A stretch of 64,000 bases of DNA, from contig JAVYIG010001038.1 of assembly GCA_035222895.1 (NCBI GenBank), positions 186,001-250,000 on the forward strand, in the 5' to 3' direction. The notes under the pieces were generated by a model. It ran no database searches. It was given only the letters and a program-made list of their open reading frames with translations, and was not told where the DNA came from. The number at the start of each line of letters is the position of its first letter. The first letter of the stretch is position 1. Shown in pieces: positions 52,901 through 60,184 of this stretch. The stretch is from Strongylocentrotus droebachiensis. Lineage: Eukaryota > Echinodermata > Echinoidea > Camarodonta > Strongylocentrotidae. The position numbers and the translations under genes are program-made.

Positions 52901-54008
52901 AATAAACACATAAATAATAAAAAAAAGTTATTATCAGGGTAGACTTTCCCTTCAATCAACGGGGGGGGGGGGGGGTAATTGTCCTCGGGATGGTTGTCCT
53001 TGGTTGTCCCTGGGTGGGATGGGCGAGTTGATTGTTCTAGGGGGTAATTATCCTGGGGATGATTGGCCAGAGGGGAATTGTCCTGATACGAACTTACATG
53101 TATACGCAGCAAGTCCAATTCAAATTTTATTGTTTAAATCCAAACAAATATGATCATTCTCAAACTTTTTAGTTATAATATTAGATAACAAATGTCAAAA
53201 CTATAGTGTAAATTAGATAACTGAGTGTAAGAGTGAAGATGACAATAACCAGGAATGACAACAATTAACGTAATACTGCATGTCTCTTCTGGAATATAAT
53301 AAAAGGGACGAAAATAAATTAAATTAATCGTAATGCCTTTTACAACTTTATCTTTTTCCTTTTTTCTTTTCAAATTAAAATTGAATAATGATAATTATTG
53401 CTTTCAAATCGTGTTATTATCATTCAGTTTGCCCCTCATCTCATTAGGTTGATTAATGACTTTAATATTCCAAAGTCAAATGGCATGTACGCCGGAGTGA
53501 ATTATGACATATTGGGCCAAAGAACCGTGGCGTTAGTATATCAATGGAAAGAGCGAGTATCATGAACAAACGATAATAATCAGCGACCACTAACGAAATG
53601 TTCGTGTGTGTGTGTGTGTGTGTGTGTGTGAACGCATGTGCGTGATTTTGTGTGTGTGTGTGTGAGTGCGTGTGTGTGAGTGCGTGTTGAGGGGGAGGTG
53701 GGTATTTGCACGAGAATATTATCTTTTGAAATGACGTGAAATGAAACGTGGCTACAGATAATACTTTTTAAAATAGTATAACTAACAATTAGTGTACCCC
53801 CCCTCACCACACACACACCCCCATAAGTTCGGCGGTTCCTTACAATAACGTCAACAAAATATAAAATGAGGGTGTTTGTTCATATTCTTATTTTCATTTG
53901 TTGTCAAAAGCTTTTATAGAATGTTTGTATGCAAAATGAATTTAGGAGGTTACCTGTTGTAGGAAGTAATATGTTCACGATGAGGAAACAGATTGTCCAA
54001 GGGTAAGC
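36629..54008 (-). CDS. Gene 1: secreted EGF-SRCR-FA58C-FA58C protein, start exon missing
   Basis: Ten exons (listed separately) join into 1,698 nt, 565 residues plus TGA, without an internal stop. Order: hydrophobic signal peptide, a Cys-containing domain of unknown family, one EGF, one SRCR domain, two discoidin (F5/8 type C) domains. Modules start on phase-1 introns and FA58C domains contain phase-0 introns. SRCR and FA58C domains bind ligands such as glycans, lipids or microbial surfaces, and FA58C often binds membranes or matrix, so an extracellular recognition or adhesion role is inferred. No transmembrane segment is seen, so it is probably secreted. The ATG must be in an exon upstream of 54,008. 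I know of no named orthologue with this order. Confidence 0.78.
37297..37446 (-). CDS. Gene 1 exon 9: middle of FA58C-2
   Basis: Phase 0-0, 150 nt, acceptor CACAAAG, donor GTGAGT. VDLGEDTLVTGVITQGHPA, then VTSFQISYSRDNTYWT: the core strands of a discoidin domain. Confidence 0.88.
37447..38666. other. Gene 1 intron with long CT/TATC microsatellite
   Basis: A CT-rich array with interspersed TACCTAT words covers about 37,871-38,132. Its open frame (Leu/Ser-rich) is a repeat translation. No exon recognised. Confidence 0.6.
37871..38132. repeat. CT/TACCTATCT compound microsatellite
   Basis: About 260 bp of CT dinucleotides broken by regularly spaced TACCTAT blocks. Confidence 0.95.
38667..38902 (-). 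CDS. Gene 1 exon 8: start of FA58C-2
   Basis: Phase 1 to 0, 236 nt, acceptor TTTTTTTGCAG, donor GTAATT. Includes LGCTPSVLGEGLGVEDGRIP, DSSLTSSS and ends GAWVAANYDNNKWLK, which joins directly to VDLGED of exon 9. Confidence 0.88.
38903..39627. other. Gene 1 intron, no exon recognised
   Basis: AT-rich spacer before the 928-bp hairpin element, with a short G-run near 38,920. Confidence 0.45.
39628..40555. mobile_element. 928-bp hairpin mariner-type MITE carrying SINE-like sequence in both arms
   Basis: Ends CACTGTCGCTCATAA / complement, flanked by TA (39,626-39,627 and 40,556-40,557). The arms of over 400 bp are nearly identical, with a loop near 40,070-40,110. In each arm a tRNA-like stretch (TGGTTCAGTGA A-box-like; GGATCAACACC B-box-like on the + strand at 40,239-40,290, inverted at 39,892-39,945) is followed by SINE-like body sequence. 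Confidence 0.88.
40740..40896 (-). CDS. Gene 1 exon 7: C-terminal third of FA58C-1
   Basis: Phase 0 to 1, 157 nt, acceptor TTTTGTATAG, donor GTAAGTG. IFPGNYDRDSHVTHTL, then RSFRIHPKTNHGYLSLRMELYGYGP: a classic discoidin C-terminus, with Tyr where the domain-closing Cys usually stands. Confidence 0.9.
40897..41581. other. Gene 1 intron, no exon recognised
   Basis: AT-rich with T-runs. Nothing else seen. Confidence 0.45.
41582..41904 (-). CDS. Gene 1 exon 6: FA58C-1, first two thirds
   Basis: Phase 1 to 0, 323 nt, acceptor TTTCCAACAG, donor GTAAATGC. NPCNISGQPLGLESGALPDS, then AWSPHFSDPSPWMQFQFE, IVTAITSQGENYYDEWVTSY and WTDYLNVYSGLVE. It covers in one exon what FA58C-2 splits over two. Confidence 0.9.
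42018..42526. mobile_element. TIR element with AAGGCGGTGTCACACAGAA ends
   Basis: AAGGCGGTGTCACACAGAA at 42,018 and TTCTGTGTGACACCGCCTT at 42,508-42,526 are perfect complements. Internal repeats of GGTGACAGAC/GTGTCAGACAG and of TTTTTGAAGGGA occur. Non-autonomous; target duplication unclear. Confidence 0.85.
42527..43258. other. Gene 1 intron, no exon recognised
   Basis: AT-rich, nothing recognised. Confidence 0.45.
43263..43920. mobile_element. TTAA-flanked GC-rich TIR element
   Basis: AGCTATGGTCAC at the left end, GTGACCATAGCT at the right, with TTAA on both sides (43,259-43,262 and 43,921-43,924). The 658-bp interior is GC-rich and dense in words such as CGGTGACCG, CCGATC and CGCCCGG, unlike the flanks. 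TTAA duplications are typical of piggyBac and Kolobok elements. No transposase. Confidence 0.85.
43925..44384. other. Gene 1 intron
   Basis: AT-rich, with an imperfect ATT/ATC run near 44,320-44,380. No exon seen. Confidence 0.45.
44385..44561 (-). CDS. Gene 1 exon 5: second half of the SRCR domain
   Basis: Phase 1-1, 177 nt, acceptor TTGAACAAG, donor GTGAGAAATG. LYATLSGPLYESSSADAPAE, then SVICPANATNITDCWYSETK and IISIACCP. The Cys spacing fits the C-terminal half of SRCR, though the central Trp/Asp-Asp motif is divergent. Confidence 0.78.
44562..45376. other. Gene 1 intron with G/A homopolymer runs
   Basis: Includes G-runs at 45,076-45,089 and 45,229-45,242 and long A/T runs between them. 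No exon seen. Confidence 0.5.
45377..45535 (-). CDS. Gene 1 exon 4: first half of the SRCR domain
   Basis: Phase 1-1, 159 nt, acceptor TTTTCCCTGTATAG, donor GTAAGAC. VTIHSLKLLGEKINEGTLVL, then VLVHQDHWNMNLSQLACQYL and GFEG. The W..N-L-AC--LGF-G pattern is the hallmark of SRCR strand and helix. It splices to LYATLSG of exon 5. Confidence 0.82.
45536..46230. other. Gene 1 intron with a possible EGF relic
   Basis: An open minus-strand frame here includes PCKYRNGGSQ, faintly EGF-like, but the remaining Cys are absent. Not accepted as an exon. Confidence 0.35.
46233..46350. repeat. Hairpin 1 beside the EGF array
   Basis: TATAGTCAGCCTATACTTTT through GATGTATATCATGATGGTCT pairs with its exact complement starting AGACCATCATGATATAC at 46,295. 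The loop is about 9 nt; the outermost bases differ by a one-base indel. Its right arm runs into the start of the next palindrome. Confidence 0.9.
46345..46587. repeat. Perfect 243-bp palindrome
   Basis: Two 121-bp arms are exact reverse complements around the single base T at 46,466 (TTCACGCC-T-GGCGTGAA). The right arm contains words of a decayed EGF exon (CTCATGAGTAC, TACCTCCATG) in the same orientation as the neighbouring EGF copies, so the left arm is an inverted duplicate of it. Confidence 0.95.
46590..46700 (-). pseudogene. Decayed EGF exon copy
   Basis: Aligns with the intact exon at 46,933-47,037 (CTACATGGAGGTAC, GATGAGGAGACCGAAATTGG, TGAAAGGTGTGAGG), but has stop codons and lost Cys codons in every frame. 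Confidence 0.75.
46755..46870 (-). pseudogene. EGF exon copy, open but without splice donor
   Basis: Translates as GNPCLHGGTCEREQD, then HYCLCFNKYRGESCE, close to the functional EGF exon. The first Cys is missing and the donor site GTAAGT is replaced by GATTGG, so it cannot splice normally. Confidence 0.8.
46933..47037 (-). CDS. Gene 1 exon 3: EGF module
   Basis: Phase 1-1, 105 nt, acceptor TGTCACCAG, donor GTAAGTG. ACRSNPCFHGGTC, then FTCLCLDRYRGERCKE: all six Cys in EGF spacing. It is the only copy in the local array with both splice sites. Confidence 0.9.
47439..48389. mobile_element. AT-rich TIR element with CACTGTAAAAAAA ends
   Basis: CACTGTAAAAAAA at the left and TTTTTTTTTACAGTG at the right end, flanked by TA. 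951 bp, full of TTACTTAA/TAAATT words, no ORF. TA duplication suggests a Tc1/mariner-like non-autonomous element. Confidence 0.75.
48392..49885. other. Gene 1 intron, no exon recognised
   Basis: Contains a CT run at 49,018-49,042. The open frame of 116 codons at 49,131-49,481 has no recognised domain and lacks splice or codon support. Confidence 0.45.
49886..50012 (-). repeat. tRNA-derived SINE fragment
   Basis: The minus strand has a perfect B box GGTTCGAATCCC followed by GCTTTGGCAAGACATATTTG and CCACCCAGATGTAAATGGG. It is a different head from 51,105-51,412 but has a related body. Confidence 0.65.
50225..50475. repeat. TTCCGAAGGTT/AACCTTCCGAA repeat cluster
   Basis: Imperfect copies in both orientations: TTATTCCGATAGTTTGT, ATTCCGAAGGTTTCG, then ATGAACCTTCCGAATAACGA and CGAGTTATGAACCTTC. 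It shares words with 20,070-20,165. Confidence 0.75.
50533..50724 (-). CDS. Gene 1 exon 2: N-terminal Cys-containing domain
   Basis: Phase 1-1, 192 nt, acceptor TTCCATTCTAG, donor GTAGAATT. ASNDVHDVCPHVSMMACPLI continues with ESGETVQLIPKPMQPDLDWL and DDVKRYYCTEP. It has three Cys and I cannot assign a family. It joins the signal peptide exon in frame. Confidence 0.75.
50725..51104. other. Gene 1 intron 1, no exon recognised
   Basis: AT-rich with AAAT words. The SINE, L1-like and GT-repeat features that follow also lie in this intron. Confidence 0.45.
51105..51412 (-). repeat. tRNA-derived SINE, near complete
   Basis: Minus strand: GGTGTCGTGGTCGAGCGGTT (A box TGGTCGAGCGG), then GCGGTTCAAGTCCCGCC (B box). 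The body includes ATGTCCTTTAGCACGACATG and CTCTCCACCTAGGTG, and the 3' part CTATTGCGGCTGAGCTACAG and GGGTAATAATG. It ends in an ATT-repeat tail. The head looks like a tRNA but lacks a closed acceptor stem, so it is not a tRNA gene. Confidence 0.88.
51570..51988 (+). pseudogene. C-terminal fragment of an L1/Tx1-like ORF2
   Basis: Translation FKVFHKAIALNGFLFRIKRK, then CSLCEKKEETLVHLFCEC (a Cys/His motif seen at the C-terminus of L1-like ORF2 proteins), ending HFKKWRFDL. RT and EN are absent. Confidence 0.78.
51570..52924 (+). mobile_element. 5'-truncated L1/Tx1-like LINE with 16-bp target duplications
   Basis: AAGTTATTATCAGGGT occurs at 51,554-51,569 and 52,925-52,940, directly flanking. The insert ends in AATAAACACATAAATAATAAAAAA. 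It keeps only the last 138 or so codons and a 3' UTR. A GT/G-rich tract at 52,460-52,570 interrupts the UTR. Confidence 0.85.
53100..53953. other. Gene 1 intron with GT microsatellite
   Basis: GT/TG-rich tract at about 53,602-53,690. No exon seen. Confidence 0.5.
53954..54008 (-). CDS. Gene 1 exon 1 (of those seen): signal peptide
   Basis: Acceptor TTTTTCTTTCACCAG, donor GTAACC, phase 0 to 1. AYPWTICFLIVNILLPTT is a hydrophobic signal core. The other two frames are stopped or polar, and only this frame continues into exon 2. No in-frame ATG directly upstream (a TGA intervenes), so the start codon lies in an earlier exon. Confidence 0.68.
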
Positions 54009-54379
54009 CTGGTGAAAGAAAAATGAAACATCGTATCATTGAATTATTGAATTATACGGAAATGAAGTTGGTCAGTGAAGCTGCAATTTTCATTTCGTGC
54101 ATAAACATTCTCTTTGCATGTTATTTTTGTTTCTCTCTCTCTCTCCCTTTCCCTGTCTCTCTATTTCCGCTCATCCCTTTTTACTGCTTTCTAACTTTTC
54201 TCGCCCTTCTCATTTAGACCTCTCTCTTTTACCTCTTCTGTCTTTACTTGTCCGTTCAATTTCTCTTGCACTCCCATCTCGTTGTTTTCTCTCCCTTTTT
54301 TAATATCTATCTACTTCCCCCTCTTTTTACGTGATGCATACATTTCCATTGTTATATTGTTTAGTTCATGGTATACATA
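54009..54379. other. Upstream intron, CT-rich, no exon recognised
   Basis: CT/TTC-rich low-complexity sequence. Open frames here are Leu/Ser/Phe-rich translations of it. Confidence 0.45.
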
Positions 54380-55100
54380 TTGCTCCGTTCAGTCTCATTT
54401 CACAACGCCCCCTATCGTCAGAGTCAGCAGCCTAACATGTTAGCCTATGGACTTTTTTTTTTAAAATCGTTACAAATTCACTTTTTGTTTAAACGAAAAG
54501 CACATCCACCCCGACGTACGTTATCACTAGCTCTTTCATTGGAGCTCTCATATCTCATTAACTTTTGAAAGTTCACCCACCGTAATTTTTCAAAATAGGT
54601 TGCAAGCTCGCCATTGCCTATAAGACACATGTGAAACAAGTCGAACTTTCGACTCAGTCTGCCAAGCGATTGTAAGATTATAGGTCAAGCACACGAAGGA
54701 TAAGAAGCATGAATTATCAATTATCACTTCTGCTATGTTCATTATGTCCATTTCATCTAACCCCCCACCGTAATTTTTCCATTTAGTAAAAGCAAACATT
54801 TAGCTGAGGTAAGCAAAAACATGAATATTCATGACACACCATGGACTATTCGGTAATTAACAGAGGGGTGCAATCGGTCATCACATCAAACTCCCCTAAT
54901 TGCCACCAAGTATTTCATATCATTATATAGTTTGGTATGTTTCTTTTACTCACTCATGAATTATTAAATATCAATGATGGTTTAAAGATATGTAAAAGAA
55001 ATTTTAGTTGATATTTATTAACAAAGTAATTTATATTTAGCAAAGCAATCTCACATACAAAATTACTATCAAGTGTCGTCTGCTACGCCGATTGCCGCCT
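54380..55100 (-). repeat. Repeat Z, uninterrupted copy
   Basis: About 720 bp whose two halves match 14,141-14,520 and 3,780-4,134 in inverted orientation. It provides the empty-site reference for the LINE A insertion (AAATTACGGT joined to GGGGGGTTAGATGAAATGG on the minus strand). No ORF or terminal repeat recognised; class unknown. Confidence 0.8.
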
Positions 55101-55930
55101 GCTTCGTTTAAGGAACATATTTATCGTTTGGACTGTAAGGTATACCAGGGAGATTTGTATTTTCCTGCGGTACAACGTATAGCAGGAAAATGTTGTATAT
55201 GCGGATCCTTTTAATGATTACGTAATGGAAGTGGCGAGGCACCACGATTCCGTATGGTTTGAATAACTTAGGCAGGTGAAAGTCATTGTATTGAGAAGGA
55301 AAGGAATGTTCACACCCGACGTCGCGGTGGCCTGTACTTATAGCGAAGAAGAAGAAGAATGTATAATTCGCGCCATTGCGCGCGAACACATCACACCCAA
55401 TGGCATACACCCGGTGCCCTGCAACACAGTGGAACATTCTAAGAAATTGAAAATTTATCTACAAAATAGACCTCTTGAATCATCTGAGACGTAACTTACC
55501 CTATTCTGATGACTTCAATGAATTTCAAGATAACAATGGCTGCGTTTCCATCCAAAAATAAAACTAGTTTGCAATTAGAAATAGTCCATTTCTCGATAAT
55601 TTCACAAAATATATTTGCCGCCGCATTCAATATGACGTCATTGGCAGCTGATTGACTAGTTTGGTAGTAACGTTGAACGAGCTATGTTTGTGCTGCAGTG
55701 ATCCAGCGAGCGAAAACGAGACAATCGGAGCAATATGCAAATAATTCATGTTTGCGAGTGAGTTAGCAAATACGCACTACATGCAGGTGAAGTCACAATG
55801 AACGCGACTCGTCGAGTTCATCGTCCTTCTCATTAATAATCAAGTACGGTGCAAGTCACTAATGCGCAAGCTTAGTTCTTTTATAAGACGAGTCCACAAT
55901 ATGATTATGAAGTTGACAAATTGACTAAAA
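55101..55930. other. Possible 5' region of gene 1
   Basis: A strong minus-strand donor (GTAAGTTACG) follows 55,500, and a perfect CRE-like TGACGTCA lies at 55,633-55,640. This could be a non-coding first exon and promoter of gene 1, but no start codon in the right phase precedes the donor. Confidence 0.25.
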
Positions 55931-58050
55931 TACAATACAATACATGTTTGTTGAATCATGCCTTTATTTCATATAAAAAGGAATACATGTTTACATTGAA
56001 TACCAGGTCCATGTTCCCATTCCGAAACCATGGCAGGTCGCACTACATATACAACATATACAAACAATAATGCATTACAGTTACAAATAAATATCAATCA
56101 TGCATAATAACAATTATATATTAATCGTGTATAGTTACAATTATACATTAATCATTGATCCGTATACATTACATTCATATATAAATCATGTATAATAACA
56201 ATCATTAATCGTGCCTGCATTAACCATGCGTAGGTCTGGCAACAAAAAATAATTAAAGAAAACAAATGAAGGGGATTATGATTTTTTGAGCATGTGGGTA
56301 AAGGCTCGGAGTAGGAAACGATGTAAGAAAATGGGAAAGAGATGAGAAAGTAGAGGGTACATTATAGGTTGGAGATAAAGTGTAAACGAGTGTAAATAAG
56401 TCATTCCAATAGGAATGGACGGAGTGGAAGAAAAGGATAAAGTAGGGGGGCCGAGGTAAAGAGAGAAGAGGGGAGAAGAGGACAAAGAAGAAGAAGAAGA
56501 CGAAATAGGGCAAAGAAGAAGAGGAAGAGGAAGAAGAGAGAGGAGAAGCGTTGATAGAATAGACTGTTAATTAGAGGTCAAGGTATTCCACATCCTTCCA
56601 CTGTGATTCTTTTCTTGCATTGAATATAACAAAGGATGACACAACTGCGTACCTACTTATGGTCTGAAAGAAACTATTCGGGCGAAGAGGGACTGAACAT
56701 TTCCTGAGTACCCACTTTAGCCGATTTGTGTTGTCCCTATTTATTTGCCCCCTTGCTCCTATCTCAATAGCATGGTATGTCACACTGTAACCATTGTTTC
56801 TTACTTCGGCCACAAGTTCTTTGTACCGGTCGAGCCTTCTCGTGTGAGCAGCATTGGTGTTTGTCTCAAAGGGCACTGTTAGTTCGATCATTAGCATTTG
56901 TTTCATTGATTCCCAAATAATGACGAGATCTGGGCGTTGAGAAGTTACGTAAATATGGGATGGGATGGTTCCGCCCGCAACGGTGAAACCCTGAATATCG
57001 GCATAAACTTGTTCGTGAGGGAGAGACTCTTTCACAGTTCGATAAATATACCTAAGAATATTGTTGTGCCTCCATTCGTATCTATCAAGAAATGTTGAAC
57101 AGTTTGATAGAATGTGGTGAAGGGTGCCAGTGGTAAGTGGGCAGAAAGGACACTTGTTTGTCAGTCTTTTCCCCCACCTGTAAAGATTTGCGTATGATGG
57201 CAAAGAGTCAATACATGAGTTGGGTATAAAGCTTAATACTCTCTTAGGTAGATTGTACATTATGGATTTCCATGTGAGGTTTTCGTCTTCCAGAGTCAGT
57301 AGTTTCACAAACTGACCTTGGCAAAGCAATGGTTCAACGGACTTTTCCCAGTACGTTGATGCATCATCTTCTAACACATTTTTTACATCTAACTAACTTC
57401 CATGAACTATTATTAACATCTACCGTATCCTCTACTCTATTAAGATTTACTTGACATTGAACAATAGACGAGGTCTTCTGTGACCATCGTGATTCTCTTT
57501 CGAAAGTACAATCCAGTGCGTGGTTCACCAAGGAGTCCCCTTTGACTCTAGATCGTGTGAGTGCTAGAGTGTGGCTCTGCCAATATATATCGGACATCTG
57601 TGGTATATTCATACCTTGGGTCATATGTACTAAGGCAACATTTTCCCCACGGGAAGGGATTCCCAGCCACTTGTTTACGAACCGTCGAGATAGAAGGTCG
57701 AGTTCGTCTAAGTTGGTCTTGTGGAGGGAATGGACTGTTAGAAGAAAGCGAACAGATGGTTGCATATATCTAGTATATATAGCCACCTTAAATTCAGGTC
57801 TTACCAATGATCGATCTATTCTTTCTAGCTTTGTTTTAATTTCACTGTGGACGTATTGGAAAATTTCAGATGTTTTACCACTGAAGCAAATTTGGGCCCC
57901 GAGGAAACGATGAGGTTTTTCTCTGAGTGTTCTAATACTAGTTTCATTGCCTAGGTAAAATAGGATCTCTCTTGGTGAACCACTGCTGACTGACAGACTA
58001 CAGCATTTAGACGGTTTTAGTATAAGGCCCATGGATGAACTATATTGGTG
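55930..58050 (-). mobile_element. R2/HERO-type LINE fragment (restriction-like endonuclease class)
   Basis: Minus-strand element, 5'-truncated inside RT near 58,030, with the 3' UTR ending near 55,940. It has a C-terminal zinc motif and a restriction-like endonuclease (see the pseudogene entry), which sets it apart from the AP-endonuclease LINEs elsewhere in the window. Confidence 0.78.
56571..58032 (-). pseudogene. RLE-type LINE: RT end, zinc motif, endonuclease; frameshifted
   Basis: The first frame (58,032-57,364) starts GLILKPSKCCSLSV, the last RT motif, and continues with thumb-like sequence. A frameshift near 57,370 leads to the second frame (57,377-56,571). There CPFCPLTTGTLHHILSNC is the C-C-H-C motif, followed by RPDLVIIWESMKQMLMIELT, in which Asp and Glu fit the PD-(D/E)XK core, and a Tyr/Lys-rich tail with RYKELV. 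Such endonucleases often give site preference. It is broken and 5'-incomplete. Confidence 0.8.
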
Positions 58051-58425
58051 CAGTTTACTGATTATCTTCTGATGTTGTAACTTATTGCATGTAATGTTAA
58101 GAGTCGCATATCAGGGAGGCCGCAATTTGCTTTATTGAATTACGTCACATCCCAACAGAGCATGAATTATACTTCGCAATGAATGATAAGACTTTATCAA
58201 GACGTAAATAATTCTTCTAGTAATTGAGGAAAATTCGGGTTTCCTTTGTTAAGAAAGACATCATAGGAAAATATTAAGTTCGAAAATATGCAAAAATACA
58301 ACATATAATGAGGCTCAGTACAAAAGAAATTACGTACCCTGTCTTTGTAAATATATATATATATATATATATAAGCAAGTTTAGTAAAACTGCAATTTCT
58401 GACAGTGCTCAACTGTAGGAGCATA
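58051..58425. other. No gene recognised
   Basis: AT-rich, with a TA run at 58,350-58,372. Confidence 0.45.
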
Positions 58426-58917
58426 TGTGACCCGGCACCACAAAACCAACAAAAAGTCGCAACCAGCGATTCTCCGTAATCAGCTAAAATGTCAATTTAG
58501 GTGAAAAAAATAGATTTTTGTTTTTTTGCATTTTCTGAAAGAGTGGTCTTTTCTGTACCTAGTATCAAAATTTGGAAGTCTAAAACATAGTAGAAGATGT
58601 GTTTTAAACGGTTTTTCTAGACCAGTTTTTTTCGCACAGCCTTCGGTCTCTTCCAAAATTTGATCACTTTTCCCGAGCGAAATTATCGTAGTCCGGAAAT
58701 GGTCGGTCGTTGCTAACGGGTCGTGCTACGCGGGCTGTGATTGGTCCGTTATAGCAATCAGTGCGGCGCGCCATTTTGTTTGTATCCGCTTTCACATCCG
58801 AGTTCCAGATTTGCGTTCGTCTTTTATTCTCCGTTAACGACTTCGAGTAGCTTGATTGTACATCACATATCCAGAATTTGTTGTTCAAGAGTAAGAATAT
58901 TATTATAGTTTATACAT

Positions 58918-59187
58918 TTGAGAGTGACAAGTTTCGAAAAAGTCTACAACGTCGTTACAATGCCAGGTTTTGTACGTGAGCAGAGCCGTGGGATGGTACC
59001 GGGGTGCACCAACGCAGATGCCCGGGTAGCTCGGGCGGTCAACGAAGCGATGATGCGGGGGCTAGCTGCGGGGGATCAGGCCAACCTTACAGCTTTGCTT
59101 ACTGAACACTTCGGGCAAGACAGCGACGAGAGAATTCCTGATAATGTGGTTACAAATAATTGCCCAGATGTATACAAAACAAGATAG
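58918..59187 (+). CDS. Hypothetical ORF in the outer TIR element
   Basis: 89 codons: MRVTSFEKVYNVVTMPGFVR and further ADARVARAVNEAMMRGLAAG, DQANLTALLTEHFGQDSDER. It has higher GC than its surroundings, with a polar, partly helical and coiled-coil-like second half. No family recognised. The alternative start MPGFVREQ is equally possible. It could be an exon of the transposon's protein or of a captured gene, cut off by the inner insertion 90 bp downstream. Confidence 0.4.
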   Translation: MRVTSFEKVYNVVTMPGFVREQSRGMVPGCTNADARVARAVNEAMMRGLAAGDQANLTALLTEHFGQDSDERIPDNVVTNNCPDVYKTR

Positions 59188-59610
59188 GTGACAAGCAGTG
59201 TTATGTAAGGGGGAACAAAAAGACTCCGGGTCCACCATGAATAGGCATTGTCTAGTGCAGGTGTCTCGGCACTACAGTGTGAGTCAAAAAAAACTTTACA
59301 CCTAGAAAAATGTTAATAATTTTAAGAATAATTTATGAAAAGTAAATTATTATACACCATATGAAAGAGTGTTTCATCCCAAATCATTTGGTACCATTTT
59401 GGGTGGTATGTGTTCACGCTTGGATAAATAGGAGGCATTGTTTGCGAGAGTGCAAAAATCGACTTGCGCCAAATAATGCTTATGTGATGTTTGAATAAAA
59501 CAATTGGGATTTCGGTATTAATTCGGTCTTTGCAGATCCAAATAACATCCCTACCAAAATTAATCATGTCACACATATCAAAACACACACAGATTCACAC
59601 TCAATAAGTC

Positions 59611-59668
59611 ACACAAACACACGCACACACTCGCACATACACACACACACACACACACTCGCATAGCA
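59611..59668. repeat. AC microsatellite
   Basis: CA/CACACTCG-rich tract that sits where the N-terminal half of the transposase gene would be expected. Confidence 0.9.
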
Positions 59669-59677
59669 AATTTAGAT

Positions 59678-60184
59678 GTGACAGTTTGGATCGGCCTTCT
59701 TGGAAAAGGAAGTCTTCTTGGACCCTTCTTCTTTGAACAGACATTGAATGGGGAGCGCTATCTAAGAATGATAGATGATCAGGTTGTCCCGGCTCTGGAT
59801 CAGATGGCACGATTTGGGCGTCAGAGAAACGGTCCTTTCAGGCACCTTTGGTGGGCACAAGATGGTGCCCCTGCTCACAGGACAAGGATTGTGATGACCA
59901 GGTTGAGAGAACTCTTCGGGAACAGAATCATCGCTCTGAACGAACCTGTGGAGTGGCCACGTCGATCCCCGGACCTAACACCGCTTGATTTTTTCGCCTT
60001 GGGTTACCTCAAGTCTCGGGTGTACCAGAGCCCACCTGCGAACCTCAACGACCTACGAGAGAGGATCAGGATTGAGAGCGAAGCACTTGGGAGAGACAGG
60101 CGCATGCTTCGTCGAGTGTTTCAGGAGATGCTCCATCGCGCTAGAAAATGCATCGAAAGGGACGGAGGTCATGTCGAGGAGTAG
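59678..60184 (+). pseudogene. Transposase C-terminal half (Tc1/mariner superfamily, DD41D spacing)
   Basis: 168 codons. VWIGLLGKGSLLGPFFFE follows the position of the first catalytic Asp, which is missing. WAQDGAPAHR holds the second Asp, and SPDLTPLDFFALGYLK holds the third, with 41 residues between them. The helix-turn-helix DNA-binding domain is absent. Only the catalytic back half survives, so no activity is expected. The element nevertheless keeps both ends and could be moved in trans. Confidence 0.88.

Larger units (their letters stand above)
51413..53090. repeat. G/C-run inverted repeat hosting an L1-like insertion
   Basis: The left part has AATTACCCCC-type words (51,430-51,520) and the right part has the complement GGGGGTAATTGTCC (52,962-53,070), as in a foldback. 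In translation both give NYPP-like repeats. The L1-like element lies between them with its own target duplication. Confidence 0.65.

Noticed and set aside
55108..55494. Open frames on both strands near 55.3 kb
   Set aside because: No domain, and they do not connect in phase to the gene 1 signal-peptide exon.
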